Below are positions 1-9,067 of a stretch of DNA of 64,000 nt, in pieces. The translations under genes and the position numbers were made by a program. Each line of letters begins with the position of its first letter. Position 1 is the first letter of the stretch. The stretch comes from Candidatus Barnesiella excrementigallinarum (GTDB taxonomy: Bacteria > Bacteroidota > Bacteroidia > Bacteroidales > Barnesiellaceae): NCBI GenBank assembly GCA_019114445.1, contig DXFL01000029.1:54448-118447 (forward strand). The letters run 5' to 3'. The notes below the pieces were generated by a model, which had not been told where the DNA came from, did no database searches, and saw only the letters and a program-made list of their open reading frames with translations.

Positions 1-512
1 TCGATTATTATGCATCATACTCTATTCAAGGATTTACCGTTGCCGTGTGGGACATCTTTAATTATTCGCCGGGATTGCCTTTCAGCAAAGATATTTTCAA
101 TTACAACAAGCATTCGACAACTCACTTCCTCGATTTGAGCCTTGCTTACAATTTCGATACGACGCTGAAAGTACCCTTGCGGTTGAGTTGGGCGACAATC
201 TTTGCCGGTCGCGATCTTAATATCGCCGGTGACAACCGGTATTCGACTTTTGTATATGCCGAATATACGTTGTTCCGCAATGATCTTTGGAATGTAGATT
301 TTGGCCTCGGAGGAACATTTGCATTCAACCGGAATGGCATTGATGGAGATGCTAATTTCTACGGGAACGACTGTTTGAATCAGATTTCGTTAAAAACGAC
401 CTACAATCTTCGATTGGGACGTTTCAATCTTCCCGTGTTCGCGCACGCTATGTGGAATCCCGATTTGAAAGACGGTTATTTGCAGGTAGGTGTTAACCTC
501 TTTGCATTTTGA
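1..512 (+). CDS. C-terminal part of an outer-membrane beta-barrel protein (5' truncated by window)
   Basis: The reading frame is already open at base 3 and runs to the TGA at 510-512, so this is the tail of a longer gene; a GTG at 45 is an internal codon rather than a credible start. The residues alternate between polar and aromatic or hydrophobic, as in amphipathic beta strands, and the protein ends in phenylalanine, the usual last residue of outer-membrane barrels. Two Asn/Asp/Gly-rich stretches look like extracellular loops. The overall look resembles TorF-type putative porins, but that is an inference. It is convergent with mlaF and is followed by a strong hairpin terminator. No function can be assigned. 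Confidence 0.6.
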   Translation, partial: DYYASYSIQGFTVAVWDIFNYSPGLPFSKDIFNYNKHSTTHFLDLSLAYNFDTTLKVPLRLSWATIFAGRDLNIAGDNRYSTFVYAEYTLFRNDLWNVDFGLGGTFAFNRNGIDGDANFYGNDCLNQISLKTTYNLRLGRFNLPVFAHAMWNPDLKDGYLQVGVNLFAF

Positions 513-546
513 CCTCTTGCGTCCAAACAAACAGTAATATACGATT

Positions 547-571
547 GAAGCCCGATTTTATATCGGGCTTC
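547..571. terminator. Rho-independent terminator between barrel gene and mlaF
   Basis: Perfect 9-bp stem GAAGCCCGA / TCGGGCTTC with a 7-nt AT-rich loop, followed on the + strand by a T-rich run. It lies between the two convergent stop codons and can serve the + strand gene; the minus side has a weaker T tract. Confidence 0.85.
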
Positions 572-579
572 ACTTTTTT

Positions 580-1389
580 TTATTTGTTTTTTCCGGTGGT
601 TTCTTCGGCCGCTTCTTGTTTACGATATTCCTCGATCATGTACCCTTTGACCTCTTTGAAAAGCCGGGTGGCAAAAACAAAATCGTTTAAAGCTGCGTTG
701 GACGAGGTAAATATCTTATTCTTGTTTCCTACCCATTCTCGACGGCCTTTGTTGATGAAAACAATGTTTTCGCCAATACCGATAACCGAGTTCATATCAT
801 GAGTATTGATAATCGTAGTAATGTTGTATTCGCGAGTAATATCGCTCAGGAGCTCGTCGATAAGGATAGAGGTTTTGGGATCGAGCCCCGAATTGGGTTC
901 GTCGCAGAACAGGTATTTGGGATTCAGGGCGATAGCTCTCGCAATGGCGACACGTTTTTGCATACCGCCGCTTATTTCCGAGGGGTAGAGGTCGTTAACG
1001 CCTTTCAGGTTTACCCGCTCCAAGCAAAATTCTGCGCGTTTTTTGCAGGCTGCATAGTTCTCCCGGGTGAACATTCGCAACGGGAACATCACATTCCCTA
1101 AAACGGTTTCCGAGTCGAATAGCGCTGCGCCCTGAAACAGCATACCTATTTCGTTACGCAACTCTTTTATTTGTGCTGCCGACATCGAGGTGACGTCCCG
1201 TCCGTCGTAGCATATTTGCCCTTTATCGGGTTGCATTAGTCCGACGATACATTTCATCAATACGGTTTTTCCCGAACCGCTCTGTCCGATAATCAAGTTG
1301 GTTTTCCCGGAGTAAAATTTGGCAGAAACGTCGTGCAGAATTTCTTTGCCGTCGAACGATTTGTATATGTTATTAACCGTGATCATCAA
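580..1389 (-). CDS. mlaF: MlaF-type ABC transporter ATP-binding protein
   Basis: ATPase subunit of an MCE/Mla-type ABC transporter that moves phospholipids between outer and inner membrane to keep the outer leaflet asymmetric. The 269 residues show Walker A GQSGSGKT (35-42), the signature ISGGMQKR (about 139-146), Walker B ending in D163-E164, and the H-loop His197. The signature with Met after GG is typical of the Mla/Ttg2A branch. Its start overlaps the mlaE stop by four bases (ATGA), so the two are translationally coupled. The MCE-domain protein (MlaD) that usually completes the operon is not next: the following gene is convergent. Family assignment is secure; the exact substrate is inferred from the family. 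Confidence 0.9.
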   Translation of the reverse strand: MMITVNNIYKSFDGKEILHDVSAKFYSGKTNLIIGQSGSGKTVLMKCIVGLMQPDKGQICYDGRDVTSMSAAQIKELRNEIGMLFQGAALFDSETVLGNVMFPLRMFTRENYAACKKRAEFCLERVNLKGVNDLYPSEISGGMQKRVAIARAIALNPKYLFCDEPNSGLDPKTSILIDELLSDITREYNITTIINTHDMNSVIGIGENIVFINKGRREWVGNKNKIFTSSNAALNDFVFATRLFKEVKGYMIEEYRKQEAAEETTGKNK

Positions 1390-2132
1390 AATAAAATTTG
1401 AGTGAGAACTACGTCGAGGAGCAACACGATAACGCTGCTGACAACGACCGAATCGGTACTGGCTTGACCTACCTCCAATGCGCCACCTTTAACCTTGTAA
1501 CCGTAGTATGAGGCAACACTGCTGATGACAAATGCAAAGAAGAGGGCTTTGAAGATGGCTTGCCAAATGTAGTATTCGTTGAAAAAACTTTGAAGCCCGT
1601 ATATGTATTTCGGGACGGAGATAATATCGGTAAACTGGGCGATAAGGTAACCGCCTGTAATACCGCTCGCCATGCTGAATACAACCAAAACGGGAATAAA
1701 GGAAACCATCGCTGCGATTTTGGGCAATATGAGTAGATTGGCCGAGTTGACACCCATGATTTCCAGAGCATCGATTTGCTCGGTCACCCGCATGGTCCCT
1801 ATCTCGGAAGCGATATTCGAACCTACTTTACCAGCCAATATCAAACAAAGTATGGAAGAGGAGAATTCCAACAGAATTACATCGCGGGTAGCCAATCCAA
1901 CAGCATAGGCGGGTATCAGGGGCGATACGACATTCTTTTGCATTTGTATGGCGATAACGGCTCCGATAAATACCGAAATGGTAATAACGATGGGTATGGA
2001 ATCTATGCCCAATTTATAGATTTCGGCAATATATCGTTTGAAAAATTCTCTCCATCGGTCGGGGACTGTAAAGACTCGCCGCATAAGCAGGACGTAATCT
2101 CCAAATTTTTTTAATGAATCGTCTATAATCAT
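1386..2132 (-). CDS. mlaE: MlaE-type ABC transporter permease
   Basis: Integral membrane permease partner of MlaF in phospholipid transport. The product is 248 residues, with the usual amphipathic N-terminal segment followed by about five hydrophobic helices and the MlaE-family core (a conserved stretch with Glu-Met-Gly near the middle, containing RVTEQIDALEIMG). I place the start at the ATG at 2132; the frame is open to 2216, but a -7 promoter element at 2159-2166 lies inside that extension and the extra 28 residues look unlike the family. It is the first gene of a two-gene operon with mlaF. It is convergent with nothing upstream and divergent from lptB. Confidence 0.9.
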   Translation of the reverse strand: MIIDDSLKKFGDYVLLMRRVFTVPDRWREFFKRYIAEIYKLGIDSIPIVITISVFIGAVIAIQMQKNVVSPLIPAYAVGLATRDVILLEFSSSILCLILAGKVGSNIASEIGTMRVTEQIDALEIMGVNSANLLILPKIAAMVSFIPVLVVFSMASGITGGYLIAQFTDIISVPKYIYGLQSFFNEYYIWQAIFKALFFAFVISSVASYYGYKVKGGALEVGQASTDSVVVSSVIVLLLDVVLTQILF

Positions 2133-2158
2133 ATACGTTCTTTTGGAATATCGAGCAA

Positions 2159-2166
2159 CAAAAGTA
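2159..2166 (-). promoter_or_regulatory. Putative -7 element for mlaEF
   Basis: The minus strand reads TACTTTTG, matching the Bacteroidetes -7 consensus TAnnTTTG. It would start transcription about 20 bases before the ATG at 2132. No clear -33 TTTG at the expected spacing. Confidence 0.5.
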
Positions 2167-2260
2167 GTGAAAAAGATTGATCTACCGTAATCTTTATCGG
2201 GTAATTGAGCGCTCAATTATTTTATTTCGTTAAAGTGGCGTATGAATTTGTCTATTTCGC

Positions 2261-2268
2261 TATCTTTG
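2261..2268 (+). promoter_or_regulatory. Putative -7 element for lptB
   Basis: TATCTTTG matches TAnnTTTG and lies about 100 bases before lptB. A good -33 element is not visible at the usual 19-21 bp spacing, so this is a partial match. The predicted leader of roughly 95 bases contains an AAGGAG-like stretch around 2329-2334. Confidence 0.5.
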
Positions 2269-2370
2269 CGCTGTAAAGTGAAAAAAAGGCGGTATCTTCA
2301 CAGAGTACGAGTTTTAAATTTCTTTCTAAGGAGACCCTCTTTTTTATCATAAACGCTAAATCATAGAGAT

Positions 2371-3207
2371 ATGTTCTCCAAACTTTTCAAACGAAAGACT
2401 GCGGAATCCACTCCTGAAAATGAGAATCGGGAAAACGATCGTCCCGACATGAATTTTTCGGACGATAACATGGTGCTGAGAACCGAGGATCTGGTGAAAA
2501 AGTATCGCCAGCGTACGGTAGTGAACCATGTGTCGATCGATGTCACGCAAGGCGAAATCGTGGGATTGTTGGGCCCGAATGGCGCCGGAAAGACAACCAC
2601 ATTTTATATGACAACGGGATTGATTACACCGAATCAAGGACATATTTATCTCAACGATCTCGATATTACCAGTTATCCAGTGTATAAACGGGCTCAAATC
2701 GGTATTGGCTATTTGGCTCAGGAGGCTTCGGTTTTTCGTAAACTTTCGGTCGAGGACAATATCCGTTGTGTGTTGGAGATGACCCCCACCAGTAAAGAGT
2801 ACCAACGCGATAAGTTGGAAAGCCTCATTGCCGAGTTCCGTTTGCAAAAGGTGCGTAAAAACTTGGGCGACCAGTTGTCGGGCGGTGAAAGACGTCGTAC
2901 CGAGATAGCCCGTTGTTTGGCCATCAGTCCCAAATTTATTATGCTCGACGAGCCGTTTGCCGGGGTCGACCCCATTGCCGTAGAGGATATTCAGTCGATT
3001 GTCTATAAACTGAAAGAGAAGAATATAGGTATCCTCATTACCGACCATAATGCTCCCGAAACGTTGAGTATTACCGACCGTGCATATCTACTATTCGAAG
3101 GGAAAATACTGTTTCAAGGCACCTCCGAAGAGTTGGCTGAAAATCCCATCGTCCGCGAAAAATATTTAGGACGTAACTTTATCTTCCATCGGAAGAAATT
3201 CCTTTGA
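2371..3207 (+). CDS. lptB: LPS export ABC transporter ATPase LptB
   Basis: Cytoplasmic ATPase of the LptB2FG machine that extracts lipopolysaccharide from the inner membrane for transport to the cell surface. Walker A is GPNGAGKT (68-75), signature LSGGERRR (169-176), Walker B D183-E184, and the H-loop is His206. The 278 residues exceed the roughly 240 of E. coli LptB because of a charged 34-residue N-terminal extension; a start at Met34 (2470) would remove it, and the sequence does not settle which is used. The gene stands alone and overlaps the 3' end of the convergent CPBP protease gene by 29 bases. Confidence 0.93.
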   Translation: MFSKLFKRKTAESTPENENRENDRPDMNFSDDNMVLRTEDLVKKYRQRTVVNHVSIDVTQGEIVGLLGPNGAGKTTTFYMTTGLITPNQGHIYLNDLDITSYPVYKRAQIGIGYLAQEASVFRKLSVEDNIRCVLEMTPTSKEYQRDKLESLIAEFRLQKVRKNLGDQLSGGERRRTEIARCLAISPKFIMLDEPFAGVDPIAVEDIQSIVYKLKEKNIGILITDHNAPETLSITDRAYLLFEGKILFQGTSEELAENPIVREKYLGRNFIFHRKKFL

Positions 3208-4069
3208 TTTTGTAAGGCTTCGAAAATACCTTTTTGTAAAACAGGTAGAGTAGGAGGGCTGTTACCACAAGACTGACCCATGCCAGCCACGCGGTAGGCG
3301 ATTGTGCCGTGCCCAAAGCCTCCAATTCGTTATCGGTGGCATTGCCGGTAAAGTAGGCCATACAAACAACCATACTGTTGTTGAACAAGTGCCCGAAGAT
3401 AGGCAGCCACAAGTTTCCGCTCCATACCAGCAGGTAACCGAAGAATGCCCCTAACAACAGCCGGGGGAAGAATCCGTAGAATTGTAAGTGTATGGCGCTG
3501 AATAGGAAGGCACAAATCCATACGGCAACGTGGGCCCGGTGGCTTTTACCCTGTACGGTTTGTTGAAGGATTCCCCGGAAGATCATCTCTTCGCCCATAC
3601 CCGTAAGAACACCAATTCCTAAAATGACGGCTAAGAAATGGGGGAACGATTTAATTTGCAATATTTGTTCGGTTACGGCGGCGGCCGCTTCCTCTTGTTG
3701 GCGCATCCAAGCCTCGATATGGCCGAACGCGGCGGGTAGCGTGATCGACTCGTTCCACTCCACAAGTCGGTTAAACATGGGTGTGGCCACAAAATAGAGT
3801 ACCACGATGCACAGCAAATCGACCAGCCGAGGAGCCTTGTCCAAGTGCAGACCTCGACCGGCATTACCCCAAAACAACAGGGCCGCAAACCATGCCGGCA
3901 AAATGAACATACCGATGTTTTGCAGGTACATACCTATAAGCAGCGCGTGAGGCCCTCGTACAAAAAGCAGAGGTATGGCGGCAACAAACACGCCGCACAA
4001 AATTAATAGGAGTAGGACGATGAGTTTTACCCCTATTGAGGAATGACGGAAATATTCGGTAAGTTTCAT
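3179..4069 (-). CDS. CPBP-family intramembrane metalloprotease
   Basis: Member of the CPBP (CAAX protease / bacteriocin-processing) family of integral membrane glutamic/metallo proteases. It has about eight hydrophobic segments in 296 residues. The three family motifs are intact: EEMIFR with E160-E161 and R165, FSAIH with His194, and FGHLFNN with His227 and Asn230, so an active enzyme is expected. The substrate is unknown; members process prenylated proteins, act in bacteriocin immunity, or have unassigned roles. Transcribed alone from a likely promoter at 4095-4102. Its last nine codons overlap the end of lptB in antisense. Confidence 0.88.
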   Translation of the reverse strand: MKLTEYFRHSSIGVKLIVLLLLILCGVFVAAIPLLFVRGPHALLIGMYLQNIGMFILPAWFAALLFWGNAGRGLHLDKAPRLVDLLCIVVLYFVATPMFNRLVEWNESITLPAAFGHIEAWMRQQEEAAAAVTEQILQIKSFPHFLAVILGIGVLTGMGEEMIFRGILQQTVQGKSHRAHVAVWICAFLFSAIHLQFYGFFPRLLLGAFFGYLLVWSGNLWLPIFGHLFNNSMVVCMAYFTGNATDNELEALGTAQSPTAWLAWVSLVVTALLLYLFYKKVFSKPYKIKGISSDGR

Positions 4070-4094
4070 AATGCAAGTCGATCTATTTGGAGGA

Positions 4095-4102
4095 CAAAGA
4101 TA
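4095..4102 (-). promoter_or_regulatory. Putative promoter of CPBP protease gene
   Basis: The minus strand reads TATCTTTG, a TAnnTTTG -7 match, with a TTG on the minus strand about 19 bp further upstream (around 4122-4124). The transcript would begin about 20 bases before the ATG. Confidence 0.55.
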
Positions 4103-4178
4103 GTAAAGCTATGGGAATAACCAATATGTCAAAAAGGGAAGAATAAGTGTAAAATGCGTTGGCTCTGTCAATAAAATT

Positions 4179-4208
4179 TTTGAAAATATGGATAATTGTT
4201 TATATTTG
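4179..4208 (+). promoter_or_regulatory. Promoter of the his operon
   Basis: TTTG (4179-4182) and TATATTTG (4201-4208) separated by 18 bp, a near-consensus Bacteroidetes promoter. Transcription would start near 4214, about 25 bases before hisH, leaving no room for a classical his attenuator leader peptide. Confidence 0.7.
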
Positions 4209-4237
4209 CAAACTTAAATGTGACAAAATAACAATTT

Positions 4238-4828
4238 ATGGAGGTTGCAGTCATAAAATACAATGCCGGGAATATTTATTCGGTGGAATGTGCGTTGCGA
4301 CGATTGGGTATAACACCGATCGTAACCGATTCGCCCGAGGTACTTATGCGTGCCGATAAAGTACTGTTCCCCGGAGTGGGCGAGGCTTCGTCGGCAATGA
4401 GCTATTTGCGTGAGCATGGATTGGACCGGGTGATTGTGAACCTCACACAACCGGTGCTGGGCATTTGTATAGGTCTGCAACTTTTATGCCGGCATTCCGA
4501 GGAGGGTAATGCCGATGGCCTCGGCTTGTTCGACATCGATGTGCGCCGGTTTGTTCCGCAAAACAGCGAACAGAAAATCCCGCACATGGGCTGGAATACA
4601 TTGCACAATCTCAAAGGGCCTTTATTCGAGGGCGTTGCAGAGGGGAGCTATGCCTATTTTGTACATAGTTACTACGCACCGGTGGCCTCCGATTGTATAG
4701 CCGAGTGCAATTACATCGCTCCGTTTTGTGCCGCATTACATAGAAACAATTTTTACGCCACCCAGTTCCATGTCGAGAAAAGTGGGGCGGTGGGAGTACG
4801 TATTCTTGAAAACTTTCTTGCCTTATGA
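4238..4828 (+). CDS. hisH: Imidazole glycerol phosphate synthase, glutaminase subunit HisH
   Basis: Releases ammonia from glutamine and passes it to HisF, which makes imidazole glycerol phosphate and AICAR in histidine synthesis. Class I amidotransferase of 196 residues: nucleophile Cys77 in GICIGLQLL, and catalytic His178 and Glu180 near the C terminus. It is the first gene behind the his promoter and overlaps hisA by four bases (ATGA), so expression is coupled. The order H-A-F-IE matches other Bacteroidetes, in which the other his genes are elsewhere. Confidence 0.96.
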   Translation: MEVAVIKYNAGNIYSVECALRRLGITPIVTDSPEVLMRADKVLFPGVGEASSAMSYLREHGLDRVIVNLTQPVLGICIGLQLLCRHSEEGNADGLGLFDIDVRRFVPQNSEQKIPHMGWNTLHNLKGPLFEGVAEGSYAYFVHSYYAPVASDCIAECNYIAPFCAALHRNNFYATQFHVEKSGAVGVRILENFLAL

Positions 4829-5553
4829 TCGAATTGATCCCGGCCATAGACATTATCGACGGGCGTTGCGTGCGACTCTCGCAGGGCGACTATGCCCGGC
4901 AAAAGGTGTACAACGAGAACCCGTTGGAGGTCGCAAAAGCCTTTGAGGATAACGGTATACGTCGCTTGCATTTGGTCGACTTGGACGGGGCCAAAGCTCA
5001 TCATATCGTCAATTATAAAACCCTCGAACAAATTGCTTCGCATACGTCGCTCTCTATCGATTTTGGCGGAGGCTTGAAAAGTGACGAGGATTTGCATATC
5101 GCTTTCGATTGTGGGGCCGACATGGTGACCGGCGGGAGCATAGCCGTGCGCGACCGCGACCGGTTTATCGGGTGGATAGAGCGGTATGGGAAAGAGCGTA
5201 TCATTTTGGGCGCCGATGTGAAGGACGAAAAGATCTCGACCGGCGGGTGGCTCGACGATTCGGAGATAGAGCTTATCCCTTTTGTGCAGGGGTATGTGCA
5301 GGCTGGAATCGATCGGGTGATTACGACCGACATCGGCCGTGACGGTATGCTGCAAGGCTGTGCCGTGGAGTTGTATAAAAAAATGCTGTCCGAGATACCC
5401 GATATTTATTTGATAGCAAGCGGGGGTATAGGCTCGTGGAGCGATATAGAGGCTCTGCAATCGATAGGAGTTCCGGCGGTTATATTGGGAAAAGCCATTT
5501 ATGAGGGACGAATATCGTTGGACGAGATTTCCCGTTTCATCGTTAAAAATTAA
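4825..5553 (+). CDS. hisA: HisA, ProFAR isomerase
   Basis: Isomerises ProFAR to PRFAR, the fourth step of histidine synthesis. It is a 242-residue TIM barrel with the duplicated phosphate-binding halves. The catalytic aspartates appear as Asp9 near the N terminus and Asp131 in the DVKDEK stretch, the counterparts of the half-barrel aspartates of known HisA. The ATG overlaps the hisH stop and the next gene begins four bases after the TAA, so it sits in the middle of the tightly packed operon. Confidence 0.96.
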   Translation: MIELIPAIDIIDGRCVRLSQGDYARQKVYNENPLEVAKAFEDNGIRRLHLVDLDGAKAHHIVNYKTLEQIASHTSLSIDFGGGLKSDEDLHIAFDCGADMVTGGSIAVRDRDRFIGWIERYGKERIILGADVKDEKISTGGWLDDSEIELIPFVQGYVQAGIDRVITTDIGRDGMLQGCAVELYKKMLSEIPDIYLIASGGIGSWSDIEALQSIGVPAVILGKAIYEGRISLDEISRFIVKN

Positions 5554-5557
5554 AATT

Positions 5558-6313
5558 ATGTTGGCAAAACGAATTATACCGTGCCTCGATGTAAAAGAGG
5601 GGAAGACTGTGAAAGGAACGAAATTCGTGAATTTCAGGGAAGCCGGCGATCCGGTCGTGTTGGGCGAGATTTACAGCCGGCAGGGAGCCGATGAGCTTGT
5701 TTATCTCGATATTACGGCTTCGCACGAAGGTCGCAAGACTTTTACCGATTTGGTAAAACGTATCGCGTCCCGTATCGACATACCCTTTACGGTGGGAGGC
5801 GGCATAAATTCGTTGAGCGATGTCGACCGATTGTTAAATGCCGGGGCCGATAAAGTGTCGTTAAATTCAGCAGCTTTGAAAAATCCCCAAATTATCGAAG
5901 AGGTTGCAAAAAATTTCGGTTCACAGGTTTGTGTTATTGCAATAGATGCTAACTTTGAGGACGGAAATTGGACGTGCTATCTGAATGGCGGCAGAGTTCC
6001 CACTCGACACACACTTTTCGAATGGGCGACAGAGGCGACCGAACGAGGTGCCGGTGAGATACTTTTTACCAGTATTACCCACGATGGTACACGAGGCGGC
6101 TATGCCAACGAGGCTTTGCGTGAACTGCATAGGCGATTGCCTGTTCCGATTATAGCTTCGGGTGGAGCCGGAACGATGGAGCATTTCAGAGATGCATTTT
6201 TGGCAGGCGAAGCCGATGCTGCACTGGCTGCCGGTGTATTCCATTTCGGCGAGATTGCCATTCCCGATTTGAAACGATATTTATCGGAACAGGGTATCCC
6301 TGTAAGAATATGA
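5558..6313 (+). CDS. hisF: Imidazole glycerol phosphate synthase, cyclase subunit HisF
   Basis: Cyclase that combines PRFAR with HisH-derived ammonia. The 251-residue TIM barrel carries the expected Asp11 (PCLDV) and Asp130 (AIDAN) catalytic pair at canonical numbering, which supports the ATG at 5558 rather than an in-frame upstream codon at 5501 that lies inside hisA. The stop overlaps the next ATG (ATGA). HisF and HisH are encoded in the same operon with hisA between them. Confidence 0.97.
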   Translation: MLAKRIIPCLDVKEGKTVKGTKFVNFREAGDPVVLGEIYSRQGADELVYLDITASHEGRKTFTDLVKRIASRIDIPFTVGGGINSLSDVDRLLNAGADKVSLNSAALKNPQIIEEVAKNFGSQVCVIAIDANFEDGNWTCYLNGGRVPTRHTLFEWATEATERGAGEILFTSITHDGTRGGYANEALRELHRRLPVPIIASGGAGTMEHFRDAFLAGEADAALAAGVFHFGEIAIPDLKRYLSEQGIPVRI

Positions 6314-6927
6314 GAAATATGGAAAAAGAGATTCTAAAATTGGATTACGACAAAATGGGAGGCCTCGTTCCTGCCATCATTCAGGATAATGTTACCCGTC
6401 ATGTGCTTATGCTCGGCTTTATGAATGAAGAAGCATTGCATAAAACAATAGAGACGGGCAAAGTTACATTTTTCAGCCGTACCAAAGGCCGCTTGTGGAC
6501 CAAAGGGGAGCAAAGCGGGAACTTTTTATATGTGAAATCTATCGTGCCGGATTGCGACAACGATACCTTGTTGATAAAAGTTACTCCTGCCGGTCCTGTG
6601 TGCCATACCGGCTCCGATACGTGTTTCGGCGAAAAGAACGACGACGATTTCTTGTTTATCCAATATCTGCAAAATTTTATCGAGAAGCGCAAGCGGGAGA
6701 TGCCCGAAGGTTCCTATACAACCTCACTCTTTAATTCGGGTATAAACCGCATGGCACAGAAGGTAGGCGAGGAGGCCGTGGAAACGGTAATCGAGGCTAC
6801 TAACGGAACCGACGACCGGCTTATCTATGAAGCCTCGGATTTGTTGTATCATTTAATCGTATTGCTCACCTCGAAAGGGTATCGCATAGAAGATTTGGCT
6901 CGCGAATTGAAAAAGAGGCATAAATAA
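6310..6927 (+). CDS. hisIE: Bifunctional HisIE, PR-AMP cyclohydrolase / PR-ATP pyrophosphatase
   Basis: Fusion enzyme for histidine steps two and three. The N-terminal HisI part (about 1-110) has the zinc-ligand cysteines in the [11 protein letters not shown] stretch; the C-terminal HisE part (about 115-205) has the all-alpha MazG-like signature with [13 protein letters not shown]. The product is 205 residues from the ATG overlapping the hisF stop; a second ATG at 6319 is an equally possible start. Closely followed by ftsE after five bases. Confidence 0.96.
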   Translation: MRNMEKEILKLDYDKMGGLVPAIIQDNVTRHVLMLGFMNEEALHKTIETGKVTFFSRTKGRLWTKGEQSGNFLYVKSIVPDCDNDTLLIKVTPAGPVCHTGSDTCFGEKNDDDFLFIQYLQNFIEKRKREMPEGSYTTSLFNSGINRMAQKVGEEAVETVIEATNGTDDRLIYEASDLLYHLIVLLTSKGYRIEDLARELKKRHK

Positions 6928-6932
6928 GAATT

Positions 6933-7604
6933 ATGGAAAGGAATTTGCTCGTAAAATATACCGATGTGCAAATATGTCGAGATGAGTTGACAATTTTGAA
7001 GCACATTAATTTTGAGTTGTACAGTGGTGAGTTCGTCTATTTCATTGGCCGTGTAGGTAGTGGAAAAAGCAGTTTGCTGAAAACCATGTATGCCGATTTG
7101 CCTATTTATGAGGGGGATGCCACCGTACTCGATTTCGATGTCCGTCGTATCAGGAATAAAGAAATACCTTCATTGCGGCGTAAATTGGGTATTGTGTTTC
7201 AGGATTTCCAGTTGTTGACCGATCGTTCGGTCTACGAAAACCTGTCGTTCGTTTTAAAAGCGACCGGTTGGAAAGACAAGGAGGAGATTGATAATCGGGT
7301 GGCCGAAGTCTTGGACCAAGTGGGAATGCGCAAAAAGTCGTACAAAATGCCCCATGAATTGTCGGGAGGCGAGCAACAACGTATCGTTATCGCCCGTGCG
7401 CTGCTCAACTCGCCCCAAATCATTTTGGCCGATGAGCCTACGGGAAACCTCGATCCTCAAACCGGACAACAAATCGTATCGTTGCTCCATCGCATTTGCG
7501 AAACGGGAACAGCCGTAATCATGACTACCCATAATTTGAATTTGGTAGAGGAGTTCCCTGGAAGAATCTTGAAATGCGAGGATAAGAGTTTGATCGAAGT
7601 TTAA
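6933..7604 (+). CDS. ftsE: FtsE, cell-division ABC ATPase
   Basis: ATPase that with the membrane protein FtsX links division-site events to peptidoglycan hydrolases. The 223 residues show Walker A GRVGSGKS (39-46), signature LSGGEQQR (143-150), Walker B D167-E168 and His200 of the H-loop. The start is five bases after hisIE, so it is very likely the last gene of the his transcript. No FtsX follows: the next gene, lysC, has its own promoter. Assignment to FtsE rather than a LolD-like ATPase rests on length and overall resemblance, hence slightly lower confidence. Confidence 0.85.
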   Translation: MERNLLVKYTDVQICRDELTILKHINFELYSGEFVYFIGRVGSGKSSLLKTMYADLPIYEGDATVLDFDVRRIRNKEIPSLRRKLGIVFQDFQLLTDRSVYENLSFVLKATGWKDKEEIDNRVAEVLDQVGMRKKSYKMPHELSGGEQQRIVIARALLNSPQIILADEPTGNLDPQTGQQIVSLLHRICETGTAVIMTTHNLNLVEEFPGRILKCEDKSLIEV

Positions 7605-7617
7605 ATTTTCCGAATAG

Positions 7618-7648
7618 TTGATATTCCGGCAAAAAAAACATACTTTTG
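7618..7648 (+). promoter_or_regulatory. Promoter of lysC
   Basis: TTG (7618-7620) and TACTTTTG (7641-7648) with 20 bp between them, a good Bacteroidetes promoter. The leader before the ATG at 7694 is about 40 bases, too short for a lysine riboswitch. Confidence 0.65.
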
Positions 7649-7693
7649 CGAAGATATAATAATCGTTTCATATTAAAACCAAGTAACTGAAAA

Positions 7694-9010
7694 ATGAAAG
7701 TACTCAAATTTGGTGGAACCTCTGTTGGTAGTGCCCAGTGCATGAAAGATGTTGCCAAATTAATTTGTGACGGGAACCAAAAAATAGTGGTATTGTCGGC
7801 CATGGCCGGGACCACCAATACCTTAGTGGAAATATCGGATTATTTGTATAAGAAAAATACCGATGGCGCAAGGGAAACGATAGGTGCTCTCGAACGGAAA
7901 TACAACAAGGTTGTAGACGAATTGTACAGCACAGACGAATATAAACAAAAGGCTCTTGATGTAATCAAAGGGTGTTTCGACCATATACGTTCGTTTACCA
8001 AAGACCTGTTTACACTGTTCGAAGAGAAGGTTATTTTGGCACAAGGCGAGTTGATGTCGACGGCTATGGTACACAATTATTTGTTGGAGCAAGGAGTGAA
8101 ATCGGTTATTATTCCGGCTCTCGACTATATGCGTACCGACAAGAATGCCGAACCCGACAACCAGTTTATAAAAAATAAGTTGTTGGCGTTGCTGCAAGAA
8201 AATCCCGATGCCGAAATTTATATCACACAAGGATATATATGCCGGAATGCCTATGGCGAAATAGATAACCTGCAACGGGGAGGAAGCGACTATTCGGCTT
8301 CGTTGATCGGTGCCGCCATAGATGCCGAAGAGATACAAATATGGACCGACATAGACGGTATGCATAACAACGATCCCCGCTTTGTAGAGAATACAAAACC
8401 GGTGCGATACTTGCAATTCGAAGAGGCTGCCGAGTTGGCTTACTTCGGAGCCAAAATTTTGCATCCTACTTGTGTATTGCCTGCAAAACTGAACAATATC
8501 CCGGTACGATTGCTCAACACCATGCAGCCCGATGCTCCCGGAACTCTTATTTATAATCATGCATCTGATGGCAAGATTAAGGCAATCGCAGCGAAGGAGA
8601 ACATTACGGCGATAAAAATCAAATCGGGACGAATGTTGTTGGCCTATGGTTTCTTGCGGAAAGTATTCGAGATTTTCGAAAGTTACCAAACTTCCATTGA
8701 TATGGTTACAACCTCGGAGGTGGGTGTATCTCTCACGATCGACAATACGAAACATCTCCAAGAGATTCTCGACGATTTGCGTAAATTCGGAACCGTAACA
8801 GTCGACGAAGACATGGTTATCATTTGTGTCGTAGGCGATTTGGAATGGAACAATGTCGGTTTTGAATCCGATGCGGTTCAGGCGATGAAGGATATTCCGG
8901 TAAGAATGATTTCTTACGGAGGAAGTAACTACAACATATCGTTCTTGGTGCGCCGGGAAGATAAAGTGAGGGCGCTTCGTTCTTTAAGCCAATCTATTTT
9001 TGAAAAATAA
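7694..9010 (+). CDS. lysC: Aspartate kinase, monofunctional
   Basis: Phosphorylates aspartate, the first step to lysine, DAP, threonine and methionine. The N terminus has the kinase signature KFGGTSVG, with a further GGSDYSASL nucleotide-site motif near residue 195. The C-terminal third has two ACT-type regulatory halves, the first around FESYQTSIDMVTTSEVGVS, implying feedback control by an amino acid. At 438 residues it has no homoserine dehydrogenase part. It lies directly before lysA but the two are separated by a strong hairpin, so read-through may be limited. Confidence 0.96.
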   Translation: MKVLKFGGTSVGSAQCMKDVAKLICDGNQKIVVLSAMAGTTNTLVEISDYLYKKNTDGARETIGALERKYNKVVDELYSTDEYKQKALDVIKGCFDHIRSFTKDLFTLFEEKVILAQGELMSTAMVHNYLLEQGVKSVIIPALDYMRTDKNAEPDNQFIKNKLLALLQENPDAEIYITQGYICRNAYGEIDNLQRGGSDYSASLIGAAIDAEEIQIWTDIDGMHNNDPRFVENTKPVRYLQFEEAAELAYFGAKILHPTCVLPAKLNNIPVRLLNTMQPDAPGTLIYNHASDGKIKAIAAKENITAIKIKSGRMLLAYGFLRKVFEIFESYQTSIDMVTTSEVGVSLTIDNTKHLQEILDDLRKFGTVTVDEDMVIICVVGDLEWNNVGFESDAVQAMKDIPVRMISYGGSNYNISFLVRREDKVRALRSLSQSIFEK

Positions 9011-9021
9011 ATTAATAATAT

Positions 9022-9052
9022 ATTGTCATGCAGAATGATTCTGCATGACAAT
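9022..9052. terminator. Perfect hairpin between lysC and lysA
   Basis: ATTGTCATGCAGAAT and its exact reverse complement separated by one G, followed by TTTAATTTTTT. It is an efficient-looking terminator or attenuator after lysC. The GTG at 9023 in lysA's frame lies inside the hairpin, which supports the lysA start at 9068. Confidence 0.75.
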
Positions 9053-9067
9053 TTAATTTTTTACAGA

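Noticed and set aside
7649..7693. Possible lysine riboswitch before lysC
   Set aside because: Leader is only about 45 bases, far too short for an L-box.
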